DNA of 64,000 nucleotides from Dermacoccus nishinomiyaensis (GTDB lineage Bacteria > Actinomycetota > Actinomycetes > Actinomycetales > Dermatophilaceae). The notes under the pieces were generated by a model. That model ran no database searches and was not told the DNA's origin. It saw only the letters and a list, made by a program, of their open reading frames with translations. This document shows, piece after piece, positions 7,838 through 19,673 of the stretch; position 1 is the first letter of the stretch; each line of letters starts with the position of its first letter. Location of the stretch: contig NZ_UFXX01000001.1 of assembly GCF_900447535.1 (NCBI RefSeq), positions 310,001-374,000 on the forward strand. Direction: 5' to 3'. The translations under genes were made by a program, and so were the position numbers.

Positions 7838-9943
7838 ATGCGTCCAGTCACCGATCTGCAGCGTTCTGTTGCACCCATCAAGGTCGAATCCGAGTTCGAG
7901 CCCGCCGGCGATCAGCCGAAGGCCATCGCCGAGTTGTCGAAGCGCGTCAAGGCGGGGGAGCAGGACATCGTCCTGCTCGGTGCGACGGGTACCGGAAAGT
8001 CGGCAACGACGGCGTGGCTGATCGAGCAGGTGCAGCGCCCGACGCTCGTGCTGGCGCCCAACAAGACGCTCGCGGCGCAGCTCGCCAACGAGTTCCGCGA
8101 GTTGTTGCCGCACAACGCCGTCGAGTACTTCGTCAGCTACTACGACTACTACCAGCCCGAGGCGTACGTGCCGCAGACGGACACGTACATCGAGAAGGAT
8201 TCCTCGATCAACGAGGAGGTCGAGCGGCTGCGTCACTCGGCGACCAACTCGCTGCTGACGCGGCGTGACGTCGTCGTCGTCGCGTCCGTGTCGTGCATCT
8301 ACGGTCTCGGGACGCCGCAGGAGTACGTCGACCGAATGGCCCGTCTCAAGGTCGGCCAGGAGATCAACCGCGACGAGTTGCTGCGCCGGTTCGTCGAGAT
8401 GCAGTACACGCGCAACGACCTCGCGTTCACGCGCGGCACGTTCCGCGTGCGCGGCGACACGGTCGAGATCATCCCCGTGTACGAGGAGCTCGCGATCCGT
8501 ATCGAGTTCTTCGGCGACGAGATCGACCGGCTCTACACGTTGCACCCGTTGACGGGGGAGATCGTCAACGAGGAGTCGGAGATGTACGTCTTCCCGGCGA
8601 CGCACTACGTCGCCGGGCCCGAGCGCATGGAGCGCGCCATCGCCGGCATCGAGGTCGAGCTGGGCGATCAGCTCAAGCGGTTCGAGGCCGAGGGCAAGAT
8701 GCTCGAGGCGCAGCGCTTGCGGATGCGGACGACGTACGACATCGAGATGATGCGGCAGGTCGGGTCGTGCGCCGGCATCGAGAACTACAGCCGTCACATG
8801 GACGGTCGTGGCCCCGGTACCGCGCCGAACACGCTGCTCGACTACTTTCCGGAGGATTTCCTCCTCGTCATCGACGAGTCGCACCAGACGGTCCCGCAGA
8901 TCGGGGCGATGTACGAGGGTGACATGTCGCGCAAGCGCACCCTCGTCGACCATGGTTTCCGTCTGCCGAGCGCGATGGACAACCGGCCGTTGAAGTGGGA
9001 GGAGTTCCTCGAGCGCATCGGGCAGACGGTGTACCTCTCGGCGACGCCGGGCGACTACGAGATGAGCAAGAGCGACGGCTACGTCGAGCAGGTCATCCGC
9101 CCGACGGGTCTCGTCGATCCCGAGATCGTGCTCAAGCCGACGAAGGGGCAGATCGACGATCTGCTCGGCGAGATCCGCACACGGACGGACAAGAACGAGC
9201 GTGTCCTCGTCACGACCTTGACGAAGAAGATGGCCGAGGATCTCACCGACTATCTGCTCGACAAGGGTGTGCGGGTGCGCTATCTGCACTCGGAGGTCGA
9301 CACGTTGCGCCGCGTCGAGTTGCTGCGCGAGTTGCGCATGGGTGAGTTCGACGTCCTCGTCGGCATCAACCTGCTCCGTGAGGGTCTCGACCTACCGGAG
9401 GTGTCGCTCGTCGCGATCCTCGACGCCGACAAGGAGGGCTTCCTGCGGTCCGCACGAAGCCTGATCCAGACCATCGGTCGCGCTGCGCGAAACGTCTCCG
9501 GTCAGGTGCACATGTACGCCGACAAGGTGACGCCGTCGATGCAGGAGGCGATCGACGAGACGTCGCGCCGCCGTGAGCTGCAGATCGCGTACAACACGGA
9601 GAAGGGCATCGACCCACAGCCGTTGCGCAAGAAGATCGCGGACATCACCGACATGCTGCAGCGCGAGTCCGCCGACACGGACGCACTGCTCGGTTCCGGC
9701 CGTTCGATGTCGCGTGGTAAGGGTCGCGGCGGCAGCGGTGCGGCGAGTGCCGACGCGAACGTCGCCGCGGGCGCGAAGCGCGAGGCGAGCAGCGCCGCCG
9801 ACCTCGCGGGCCTCATCCAGGAGTTGCAGGCCCAGATGAGTGAGGCGGCCTCCGAGCTGCAGTTCGAACTCGCAGCGCGTCTGCGCGACGAATTACGTGA
9901 CCTCAAGAAAGAACTGCGCCAGATGACGGAGGCGCAGAAGTAG
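7838..9943 (+). CDS. uvrB: Excinuclease ABC subunit B
   Basis: UvrB is the damage-verification helicase of nucleotide excision repair, handed DNA by UvrA and recruiting UvrC. The 701-residue protein shows Walker A GATGTGKS at about residue 48, the beta-hairpin region [18 protein letters not shown] of the DEAD-like box, the YLSATPG motif, and the arginine-finger motif [11 protein letters not shown]-terminal UVR domain ([21 protein letters not shown]) serves for UvrC/UvrA contact. The ATG follows the PafBC-type promoter with no ribosome-binding site, consistent with leaderless translation. Confidence 0.97.
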   Translation: MRPVTDLQRSVAPIKVESEFEPAGDQPKAIAELSKRVKAGEQDIVLLGATGTGKSATTAWLIEQVQRPTLVLAPNKTLAAQLANEFRELLPHNAVEYFVSYYDYYQPEAYVPQTDTYIEKDSSINEEVERLRHSATNSLLTRRDVVVVASVSCIYGLGTPQEYVDRMARLKVGQEINRDELLRRFVEMQYTRNDLAFTRGTFRVRGDTVEIIPVYEELAIRIEFFGDEIDRLYTLHPLTGEIVNEESEMYVFPATHYVAGPERMERAIAGIEVELGDQLKRFEAEGKMLEAQRLRMRTTYDIEMMRQVGSCAGIENYSRHMDGRGPGTAPNTLLDYFPEDFLLVIDESHQTVPQIGAMYEGDMSRKRTLVDHGFRLPSAMDNRPLKWEEFLERIGQTVYLSATPGDYEMSKSDGYVEQVIRPTGLVDPEIVLKPTKGQIDDLLGEIRTRTDKNERVLVTTLTKKMAEDLTDYLLDKGVRVRYLHSEVDTLRRVELLRELRMGEFDVLVGINLLREGLDLPEVSLVAILDADKEGFLRSARSLIQTIGRAARNVSGQVHMYADKVTPSMQEAIDETSRRRELQIAYNTEKGIDPQPLRKKIADITDMLQRESADTDALLGSGRSMSRGKGRGGSGAASADANVAAGAKREASSAADLAGLIQELQAQMSEAASELQFELAARLRDELRDLKKELRQMTEAQK

Positions 9944-9959
9944 CGCCCTGATGGCGTCC

Positions 9960-9987
9960 GCGGCGCCGGGTGGGATCTCGGCGCCGC
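9960..9987. terminator. Hairpin between uvrB and a convergent small gene
   Basis: GCGGCGCCG (9960-9968) pairs perfectly with CGGCGCCGC (9979-9987) with a 10-nt loop. It lies just after the uvrB stop and just beyond the end of the convergent gene, so it could serve both strands. No T tract. Confidence 0.5.
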
Positions 9988-9991
9988 GTGG

Positions 9992-10213
9992 TCATCGCCC
10001 CTTGTTGCGAGGATGGTTGCGGGCCTGACGCTCATTGCCGCGGCGATAGTTGCCGGTGAGGCGCGCCATGATCTCCTGAGCGTCACCGTCCTCGACGTCT
10101 TCCAAGAAGTCCGCAGCACGCGCGCCCCTAAGAGTCGTCGCTGTGCGTCCGTGATGAGTGATGACAACGACGCCATCACGTTCGAGAAAGGCGAAGCCAG
10201 CAGGTTGGGGCAT
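9992..10213 (-). CDS. Conserved small actinobacterial protein of unknown function
   Basis: A 73-residue protein starting MPQPAGFAFLERDG. It contains ITHHGRTATTLRGARAADFL and ends MARLTGNYRRGNERQARNHP, a pattern I recognise from unnamed proteins conserved across actinobacteria. The basic tail suggests nucleic-acid contact, but this is inference. The ATG at 10213 is preferred to one 51 bases upstream because conservation appears to begin here. It is convergent with uvrB. Confidence 0.65.
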   Translation of the reverse strand: MPQPAGFAFLERDGVVVITHHGRTATTLRGARAADFLEDVEDGDAQEIMARLTGNYRRGNERQARNHPRNKGR

Positions 10214-10282
10214 GCTCGACACGCTATGGGCGAGGCAGCCGACCGGCAAGCGAAATACGGTCACGCCACGCCGGGGCTGATG

Positions 10283-10693
10283 TCATTTGATCGCCCGGAT
10301 GAGCCTGACGAGGTCCTGACACCCCGCATGATCGGCCATGGCCAACCGGGGCAGTTCGCTCTCGGCGAACCAGCCGATGTCGTCGTGCTCGTCGGGCGCG
10401 ATGTTGCGGGGGTTCCCTACCCAGCGCGTCGCGAAGAACGCATGCTTCAACAGGGCTGGATCCTTGCAGGCCATCGGAAATCGCTCTGGATCGATCACCG
10501 TCACTCCGAGCTCTTCGACGCACTCGCGACGGGCAGCGCACTCGGCGGACTCGCCGGGTTCGACGTGTCCCCCGGGCAGGTCCCACAGGTCCGGATAATT
10601 CATCCGGTTCGGGTGGCGGTGAGCGAGTAGCACCCTCGCGTCCCGAACGAGTGCCACGACGGCAATGTGCGTGGGCAGCGTCGCTGAGGCCAT
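10283..10693 (-). CDS. Nudix hydrolase
   Basis: A 136-residue Nudix protein that would hydrolyse a nucleoside diphosphate linked to another group. The full Nudix box is present, from GGHVEPGES through AARRECVEELGV, matching G-x5-E-x7-REuxEExGu. The MutT-like size and N-terminal VVALVRDARVLLAHRHP suggest a nucleotide-pool or related hydrolase, but the substrate is not deducible. The ATG at 10693 (MASATLPTHIAVV) is preferred to a far-upstream in-frame start because the extra residues look non-coding. Confidence 0.85.
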   Translation of the reverse strand: MASATLPTHIAVVALVRDARVLLAHRHPNRMNYPDLWDLPGGHVEPGESAECAARRECVEELGVTVIDPERFPMACKDPALLKHAFFATRWVGNPRNIAPDEHDDIGWFAESELPRLAMADHAGCQDLVRLIRAIK

Positions 10694-10882
10694 GGGATGA
10701 GTCAACCACCAGTCGCCTGTACCTCGTCTGCCGTCAGGCGGTAGACCAAGCGGGTGCAAACCAGCGCCGCCTGATCGCAGGGTTGCACGCGGCGGGTGCT
10801 CTTGTGATTCGTGATGCAGCCCTGGCGCGGAGGAAGGGCCGGCCAGTGGGTTCACTCACTATCCCTTTGACCCTACCAAGAT

Positions 10883-10902
10883 TCGAACATGTGTACTAAA
10901 CT
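10883..10902 (+). promoter_or_regulatory. LexA-like SOS box overlapping the -10 of the HNH gene
   Basis: CGAACATGTGTACT at 10884-10897 matches 12 of 14 positions of the mycobacterial SOS consensus CGAACRNRYGTTYC. A -10 candidate TAAACT (10897-10902) overlaps its right side and lies six bases before the ATG at 10909, so the message would be leaderless. LexA bound here would block the promoter. Confidence 0.6.
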
Positions 10903-10908
10903 AGTGGC

Positions 10909-12513
10909 ATGGATCAAACGCTGGCAGTGACGGCCGAGACGGTCGCCGCCATGCCGTCCACCGAGCTGGTGGGCGCATGGGTTCTGCTGACGCGCGCGAT
11001 CGCAGAGCAGGCGCTGGCCGACCCGGAGACATTGGCGCCCTGCTCGGGCGACGCGTTGCCGCGAACCTTCGATGAGCGCCACACGCGCACGTTCACGCTC
11101 CAAGCACAACTGGAAGACATCGCCGTTGCTGCGCAGGAGGTGACGAGGGCCGCCGACGCGGTGCTTCACGCCGTCGCCGTCGAACACGAAGACACGGTCG
11201 CCCAGCGTGCTCACCTCGACGAGGAGAACTATGGGCTCTGCGAACGCCCTCCGACCGCAGGCGAATTCGCGGGGGATGATCTCGGGAACGCCCTCGGGTG
11301 TTCGAGCGCCACCGCGTCGCGCCTCGCTGTCGACGGACGCATGCTCCGCGACCGCGCGCCCGCTCTGCACGAACTGACGCTGCGGGGAGCCTGCCGCACC
11401 ATGGTGGCCGCCACGCTGGCGCGTGAGATGGCGCACCTCGACGACGAGTTGGCTGCAGAGGTGCTCACGGATCTCGTGAGCGGGGGAGCACACCACCTCA
11501 GCGTCGACGGTGCCCGCTCCCGGGCGCGCAAACTGCTGCACGACAGGCGGCTGGCGCAGACCGAGGCCGACACCGTCGACCCCCGTCGTGAGCACGGGCT
11601 ATGGTTCACGCCCCACCTCGATTTCGACACCCTCACCGAGGTGCGTCTGATCATGGCCACCGAGGACGCTGCCCGTCTCCGCGCCGCGATCGAAGCGCAC
11701 GCTCAGACGCTCAACGACCATGCGCCAGATCCACGTGACGAACTCGCGCGGTGGCGCGCCGCGAGCCACGTCAGTGTGGCAGGGAGTGGCACCGAACCCC
11801 TCGGCGCCGTTCGCGTCGACGCACTGCTCGACCTTGTCTTCGCGAACTCAACGGTCAACACCGTCATGCACCTCAAGGTGCCCGTCCACGCGAGCCCACC
11901 AGCGCCTTCCGACCGGCGGTTCGGAACGCTGGAGCCCCCTGCGTCGCTCGCCTCCGTCCCCAACTGCGGTCTCGACGAGGGCGGTCTTGATGAGGACGGT
12001 CTTAGTCGGCCCCGTCAGCACGCTGAGGCCGGGCCGATCGGCGTCATCACGCGACCCCCGGACACATTGGGCGCGGCCCACATCCCCGGCCTGGGCCACG
12101 TCGACGCGGCAGCCGTTCGCCTCGTCGCGGCGCTCGTCGACACCACGTTCACGATCGACCTCGTTGACGGTGCGTGGACGACGCTCGCGAGTTGCTCGAC
12201 GACGTATCGTCCCGGCGCGCGAGTGGCGCGGCTTGTCCGTGAGCGTGACGTGCACTGCCGCTTCCCGCACTGCACCCGGGTCTCGACGAACTGCGACCTC
12301 GACCACGTCGTCCCGCACGCCGACGGTGGGCCGACGAGCGTCGGCAACCTGCAGGCCCTGTGCCGCCACCATCACCGCGCCAAGACCTTCGGCGGCTATG
12401 CCGTGACCATGACGCCAGACGGAGTTTGCACGTGGGAGTCACCGACCGGCCGCCGCTGGACGACTCTCCCGAGCGGGGAGACGGTCGCGACCACGCTCGC
12501 TCCCGCGAGCTGA
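10909..12513 (+). CDS. DUF222 / 13E12-type HNH endonuclease
   Basis: A 534-residue protein with an N-terminal to central DUF222 (13E12 repeat family) helical region and a C-terminal HNH nuclease domain at about residues 444-492. The nuclease domain shows CRFPHCTRVSTNCDLDHVVP followed by NLQALCRHHHRAKT; the paired cysteines bind zinc and the DH plus later histidines form the catalytic metal site. Such genes are multi-copy in many actinobacteria and several mycobacterial members are SOS-induced. That fits the LexA-like box upstream. The biological role is unknown, and no mobile-element ends are seen here. Confidence 0.88.
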   Translation: MDQTLAVTAETVAAMPSTELVGAWVLLTRAIAEQALADPETLAPCSGDALPRTFDERHTRTFTLQAQLEDIAVAAQEVTRAADAVLHAVAVEHEDTVAQRAHLDEENYGLCERPPTAGEFAGDDLGNALGCSSATASRLAVDGRMLRDRAPALHELTLRGACRTMVAATLAREMAHLDDELAAEVLTDLVSGGAHHLSVDGARSRARKLLHDRRLAQTEADTVDPRREHGLWFTPHLDFDTLTEVRLIMATEDAARLRAAIEAHAQTLNDHAPDPRDELARWRAASHVSVAGSGTEPLGAVRVDALLDLVFANSTVNTVMHLKVPVHASPPAPSDRRFGTLEPPASLASVPNCGLDEGGLDEDGLSRPRQHAEAGPIGVITRPPDTLGAAHIPGLGHVDAAAVRLVAALVDTTFTIDLVDGAWTTLASCSTTYRPGARVARLVRERDVHCRFPHCTRVSTNCDLDHVVPHADGGPTSVGNLQALCRHHHRAKTFGGYAVTMTPDGVCTWESPTGRRWTTLPSGETVATTLAPAS

Positions 12514-12559
12514 GCTGTTGGCAGGCACGCTCCATCGGCCGGCACTCAGGCCGTCTCAG

Positions 12560-12565
12560 TAGAAT
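12560..12565 (+). promoter_or_regulatory. -10 element of leaderless DUF3817 transcript
   Basis: TAGAAT lies six bases before the ATG at 12572, so transcription should start at or beside the start codon. Confidence 0.5.
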
Positions 12566-12571
12566 CGCCGC

Positions 12572-12889
12572 ATGTCTCGAATCTTCAAGATCTTCGCGTT
12601 CGCCGAAGCTGTTTCCTGGGGTCTGCTTCTCATCGGCATGTTCTTCAAGTGGGTGCTCAAGACCACTGAGGTCGGAGTGCAGATCGCCGGGCCCATCCAC
12701 GGCGTCATGTTCATCGGGTACGTCCTGTGCGCGCTCAAGCTGTGGCAGGAGAAGAGCTGGCCGAACAAGACGATCGGCATCGGCCTGCTCTGCGCCGTGA
12801 TCCCGTTCGCGACGATCTGGTTCGAGAAGCGCGCCGAAGCGCGTGGCGAACTCGGCGACGAACCGCGTCAGAAGCCCCTCGCCGGCTGA
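12572..12889 (+). CDS. DUF3817 small integral membrane protein
   Basis: A 105-residue protein with three hydrophobic segments (about residues 8-28, 40-60, 68-85) and the typical DUF3817 stretch IAGPIHGVMFIGYVLCALKLW. The C-terminus is charged and probably cytoplasmic. The family is widespread in actinobacteria, with no known function. A leaderless start is inferred from the -10 spacing. Confidence 0.85.
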   Translation: MSRIFKIFAFAEAVSWGLLLIGMFFKWVLKTTEVGVQIAGPIHGVMFIGYVLCALKLWQEKSWPNKTIGIGLLCAVIPFATIWFEKRAEARGELGDEPRQKPLAG

Positions 12890-12910
12890 CGATCCCCCTG
12901 CACGTGCGAC

Positions 12911-12949
12911 CGGCGGGGCCGCGAACCGCGAGGGTTCGCAGCCCCGCCG
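12911..12949 (+). terminator. Terminator hairpin after DUF3817 gene
   Basis: An outer stem CGGCGGGGC / GCCCCGCCG (12911-12919 with 12941-12949) and an inner stem GCGAACC / GGTTCGC (12921-12927 with 12933-12939) form one long hairpin with a 5-nt loop, just downstream of the stop codon. Confidence 0.65.
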
Positions 12950-13045
12950 CTCGTTCGTCATGACACGCCAGTCGACGAGACGCACCGACGACGCCGGCCC
13001 CTGCCTGCGCGTCACTCAGCCGCGGCTGCGATACGAGACATCGCC

Positions 13046-13388
13046 GGCGCTCAAGGCGCCAGAGGTGTTCGCGCACCTGGTCGAGGCATGACCATCCAAT
13101 TGGTCACCGCGGCGCGCCGCAGACCCGCGTCGTCGTCGGCGCTCAAGTCGCCAGGCCTGCCCGCGCCACGCATCCAGGTGCGGTCATTCACGCAAAGACC
13201 GCGTCGTGCAGGCAAGGGCGGCGATGATGTCGGGCGCCCAGGTCGCCAGGCCTGCCCACGCCACGCATCCAGGTGCGGTGGTCACGCAACGACCGCATCG
13301 TGCAGTCAGGGGACCATGCAGTCAAGGGCGACGATGATGTCGGGCGCTCAGCTCACCAACCGCGTTCGCGCCACTCGTCGAGGTGCGG
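13046..13388. repeat. Degenerate tandem direct repeats ending in the MBL gene
   Basis: A 46-bp unit occurs four times: 13046-13091, 13138-13183, 13233-13278 and 13343-13388, with spacings of 92, 95 and 110 bases. Copies two and three differ at about three positions; copy one is more diverged. Copy four includes the 3' end of the MBL-hydrolase gene. The linkers between copies two, three and four also resemble each other and share a run ending GCGATGATGTCGG or GACGATGATGTCGG. The 463-base stretch 12890-13352 otherwise holds only the preceding terminator. Confidence 0.7.
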
Positions 13389-14036
13389 GCGTTCGACAGA
13401 CAGACGCGTGTCGTCGCCGTGGCCCGGGTGAACGTCGGCATCGTCGAAACGCCCGAAGATGCGATCGCGAACCATGGTGAACAGCTCGTCGAACGACTGC
13501 TCATCGGAATGCGTCGTCGCGCCGACGCCGCCAGGAAACAGCGTGTCGCCCGTCCACAGCTGAGGCAGAGCGTCGCTGCCGGCGGGTGGCGTCCACGACA
13601 AAACGACGCTGCCGGGGGTGTGGCCTGGCACGTGGTGCGCGACGAGCGTCTGCGCGCCGAACTGAATCGTGTCACCGTCACTCAGCGTCCGCGCGGGCGC
13701 GACCGGGAGGTGCGGTCCGTCCTCGAGACCGGCGAGCGTCGCGTCAGCACGCTCGGCGAGCTCGGGCAGGGCGCGGTGATGATCCCAGTGCTTGTGGGTC
13801 GTCACGACGGCATCGAGACGATCGACGCACGCCTCGTCGAGCATCGCCGTGATGGCTCCGGCATCTGCCGCAGCGTCGATGAGCACCGCCGCACCACCCG
13901 TCTCGGGCGTCGCATCACGCAGCAGATACACGTTGTTGTGCATGTCGGAAACTGACAGCTTCCACATCGTCAGCCCCGGCAGGTCGAGTCGTGACGGCGC
14001 GTCGCCCGGTTTCACATCGGAGAGGTAAGCACTCAT
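13353..14036 (-). CDS. MBL-fold metallo-hydrolase
   Basis: A 227-residue metallo-beta-lactamase-fold hydrolase of the glyoxalase II-like type. Metal ligands are visible in THKHWDHH (HxHxDH), in PGHTPGS, in LWTGDTLF and in HPGHGDDT. The substrate cannot be told; actinobacterial proteins of this length are often annotated as generic hydrolases. The last codons form part of the repeat array downstream, so its C-terminus may have been subject to tandem duplication. Confidence 0.85.
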   Translation of the reverse strand: MSAYLSDVKPGDAPSRLDLPGLTMWKLSVSDMHNNVYLLRDATPETGGAAVLIDAAADAGAITAMLDEACVDRLDAVVTTHKHWDHHRALPELAERADATLAGLEDGPHLPVAPARTLSDGDTIQFGAQTLVAHHVPGHTPGSVVLSWTPPAGSDALPQLWTGDTLFPGGVGATTHSDEQSFDELFTMVRDRIFGRFDDADVHPGHGDDTRLSVERPHLDEWRERGW

Positions 14037-14212
14037 GCCTCTACCATCTCACCCACCCAGCCACCGGTGCCACAGGTACCGGCGCCGGGTGGCCCGGGCA
14101 CGCCGCGCGCAGGGGCGGCCCGGGCCCGTGACAGCGCGAGCGTGCAGCCGATGCCGCGTCATCAGTGTCGTCGCTCTGGGCCGCCGGGGCAGGAAACCCC
14201 GCTACCACCGCG

Positions 14213-16045
14213 TCAGACGTTCGCCCCGCGCGCAGCGACCTGCGCCTCATGCAGGTCGTAGCCGGCGCCGATGAGAGTGAGGTGACTGAAGGCCTGCGGG
14301 TAGTTGCCGACCTGGGTCATCTCCTCGGGGTCGTACTCCTCGGCGAGCAGTCCGACGTCGTTCGGCAGGTCGCACAACCGGTCGAACAGCTCCTCGGCCT
14401 TGTCGAGCTCACCGATCTTCGCGTACGCGGAGACGAGCCAGAACGAGCAGGCGAGGAACGGGTGCTCGTCTCCGGCGAGGCCGTCGACGCCCGATTCGGT
14501 GCGGTAGCGCAGGAGGAAACCGCCGCGCATGAGGTCGTTCTCGATGGCCCGCACCGTGCCGATGACGCGAGGATCGTCGGCGGGCAGGAACCCGACGGCC
14601 GGGATGAGCAGCAGCGACGCGTCGACCTCGGTCGTGTTGTAGTGCTGCGTGAACGTGTTCTTCTGCACGTTGAAACCCTTCGTGAGGATCTCCTCACGCA
14701 CGAGCTCGCGCACCTCGCGCCACCGCTCGACGTCGCCCGGGTGGCCGTGCTTCTCGACGGCGGAGATCGCCGCGTTGAACGCAGCCCACACCATGACGCG
14801 CGAGTGCGTGAAGTGCTGCAGCGGCCCGCGGATCTCCCATAAACCGTTGTCCGGCTCGTCCCAGTGCTCGGCGAGCTGGTTGACTAGCGCGGCCTGGATC
14901 GCCCAGCTCTGCTCGTTCTCGTACCCACCCTTGGCGCGCGCGTGCTCAAAGGCGATCATGACCTCGCCGAGGACGTCCGTCTGCTTCTGGTCGACGGCGC
15001 CGTTGCCGACACGCACCGGCCGCGAATCCGCGTACCCGGGCAGATGGTCGAGTTCACGCTCGGGCAGCTCGCGCCCACCGTCGATCGTGTACATGATCTG
15101 CATGTCCTCGGGATCACCGGCGAGGGCACGCACGAGCCACTCGCGCCACTTGATCGTCGCGTCGACGTAGCCGGCGCGCAGCAGCGACTCGAGACCTAGC
15201 GAGGCGTCGCGCAGCCAGCAGTAGCGGTAATCCCAGTTGCGTTCACCACCGAAGTCCTCCGGCAGCGACGTCGTCGGCGCCGCGACGATGCCGCCGCGGC
15301 GGCTGTCCGTCAGCAGGTTGAGCACGAGCAGGCTGCGACGCACGACGTCGGCGTGCGGCCCGTCGTAGGTGCAGTGGCCGATCCAGTCGTTCCAGCGCCC
15401 CAGCGTCGACGCGATGCGCTTGTCGGTGTCGAGCGGGATCGGGATCGGCTTGTAGCTCGGCACCCACGTCATGCTGAAGTCGAGCGCCTCACCGGCGGAG
15501 ACGTCGAACAGGTCACGGTGACGCCCCTCGTTGCCGACGGGCAGCCGGTCGCCGCGGAAGATGAGCATGTCGGGGCCGGCGATCGCGACGAGCACCTCCT
15601 CGTCCTGCACGTGCCCCGGGTGGTGGCTCACCCACGGCTTCACCTTGCCGTAGTTGAGGCGGACGACCCACTCCTGCTCCAACGTCACGGTACCCTCGAG
15701 GCCCTCGACGCGACGCAGGACGTCTGCGCGGCCGTCGCTGACGGGCATGAGATCGGTGACCTTCACCTTGCCGGTCGCCGTCTCGTGGATCGTCTCGAGG
15801 ATGAAACTGTCCTCGCGGTACGCCCGCGTCGTCGTGGCCTCCTCGGCGGGCCCGAGCAGCCAGCGTCCGTGATCCGGCGTGCCGAGCAGCGCCGTGAAGC
15901 AGCTCGACGAGTCGAAGCGGGGCAGGCACAACCAGTCGATGGACCCCCGGAGGCTGACGAGCGCCGCCGTCTCGGTGTCACCGATGATGGCGTAGTCCTC
16001 GATCGGGGTGGTGTTGACCTCGGAAGGGGTGAAATCCACAGACAT
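14213..16045 (-). CDS. Glycoside hydrolase family 15 (trehalase / glucoamylase-like)
   Basis: A 610-residue GH15-type protein: an N-terminal beta domain opening with IEDYAIIGDTETAALVSLRGSID and the WLCLPRFDS motif, then an (alpha/alpha)6 barrel with RNWDYRYCWLRDAS and the C-terminal NYPQAFSHLTLI signature. Mycobacterial relatives are trehalases, so trehalose breakdown is the likely role, though other alpha-glucosides are possible. The ATG at 16045 is chosen because it lies seven bases after a TAGTCT -10 and because the sequence upstream lacks family similarity. It is divergent from uvrA. Confidence 0.88.
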   Translation of the reverse strand: MSVDFTPSEVNTTPIEDYAIIGDTETAALVSLRGSIDWLCLPRFDSSSCFTALLGTPDHGRWLLGPAEEATTTRAYREDSFILETIHETATGKVKVTDLMPVSDGRADVLRRVEGLEGTVTLEQEWVVRLNYGKVKPWVSHHPGHVQDEEVLVAIAGPDMLIFRGDRLPVGNEGRHRDLFDVSAGEALDFSMTWVPSYKPIPIPLDTDKRIASTLGRWNDWIGHCTYDGPHADVVRRSLLVLNLLTDSRRGGIVAAPTTSLPEDFGGERNWDYRYCWLRDASLGLESLLRAGYVDATIKWREWLVRALAGDPEDMQIMYTIDGGRELPERELDHLPGYADSRPVRVGNGAVDQKQTDVLGEVMIAFEHARAKGGYENEQSWAIQAALVNQLAEHWDEPDNGLWEIRGPLQHFTHSRVMVWAAFNAAISAVEKHGHPGDVERWREVRELVREEILTKGFNVQKNTFTQHYNTTEVDASLLLIPAVGFLPADDPRVIGTVRAIENDLMRGGFLLRYRTESGVDGLAGDEHPFLACSFWLVSAYAKIGELDKAEELFDRLCDLPNDVGLLAEEYDPEEMTQVGNYPQAFSHLTLIGAGYDLHEAQVAARGANV

Positions 16046-16052
16046 GCGCCCC

Positions 16053-16058
16053 AGACTA
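16053..16058 (-). promoter_or_regulatory. -10 element of leaderless GH15 transcript
   Basis: On the minus strand, TAGTCT is followed seven bases later by the ATG at 16045, the spacing of a leaderless start. Confidence 0.5.
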
Positions 16059-16143
16059 ATCGGACCGGCGCCATGGCCTGATCCGTCGTCGTGGGCGTGT
16101 CCCGGGTGCCCACAGGGGTGGGTTTCCCCGCGCCGTTCGGGGG

Positions 16144-16166
16144 TTGTCGGTGCGCGCACCTAGCAT
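16144..16166 (+). promoter_or_regulatory. PafBC-type DNA-damage promoter of uvrA
   Basis: TTGTCGGTG (16144-16152), eight bases, then TAGCAT (16161-16166), an exact fit to TTGTCRGTG-N8-TANNNT. The GTG at 16174 lies seven bases after the -10, which supports this start for UvrA. uvrB has the same element. Confidence 0.8.
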
Positions 16167-16173
16167 GGGGGAC

Positions 16174-19262
<3,089 letters not shown>

Positions 19263-19263
<1 letters not shown>

Positions 19264-19673
19264 TGAGTGACCTCCAGGCACAGTTCACGCGCCGCAGCGC
19301 GATGACCGCGACGATCGCCGTGGCCGGCACCGGCATGCTCGCCGCGTGCGGCGGGGGCGACGACGAGGCCTCGACGAAGTCCGTCGACGCCACGATCGAC
19401 GCGAGCAAGGTGAGCGTCGGCAGCGGCTTCGTCGACCGCGGCAACTCCATCGTCGTCACTCAGCCGACGAAGGGCACCTTCAAGGCGTTCACGTCCGTGT
19501 GCCCGCACCAGGACTGCCAGGTCGGCGAGGTCACCGACAAGGCGATCGTCTGCCCCTGCCACGGCAGCCGCTTCGACCCGATGACGGGCGCCGTGCTCGC
19601 CGGCCCCGCGGACAAGCCGCTCGCCGAGAAGAAGGTCGAGGTCAAGGGCAGCCAGCTGCACGTGACCGGCTGA
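19263..19673 (+). CDS. Tat-exported Rieske iron-sulfur lipoprotein
   Basis: A 136-residue protein. The N-terminus carries a twin-arginine motif (FTRRSAM) and a lipobox LAAC, giving an exported, membrane-anchored lipoprotein. The rest is a Rieske domain with cluster ligands in CPHQDC and CPCHGSRFD, binding a 2Fe-2S centre through two Cys and two His. It would act in electron transfer outside the membrane; the partner is unknown. It is wedged between uvrA and uvrC, overlapping both stop and start codons, though no repair role is known. A start three bases upstream (19260) is equally possible. Confidence 0.85.

Noticed and set aside
10694-10908. Small plus-strand gene between the Nudix and HNH genes
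   Set aside because: The open frame spans the Nudix start and the HNH promoter, lacks a ribosome-binding site and has no recognisable product.
10909-12513. DUF222 HNH gene as an insertion element or homing endonuclease
   Set aside because: No terminal repeats, target duplication or interrupted host gene are visible; it has its own regulated promoter.
12890-13045. Further small coding sequence after DUF3817
   Set aside because: Only short frames without start signals; the stretch is explained by the terminator and the beginning of the repeat array.
13046-13388. Possible CRISPR array
   Set aside because: Units are too long, spacers resemble each other and copies are degraded; no cas genes are nearby.
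19346-19672. uvrC start far upstream, inside the Rieske gene
   Set aside because: Upstream residues are an Arg-rich read-through of the Rieske gene; the UvrC family begins at the ATG overlapping the Rieske stop.
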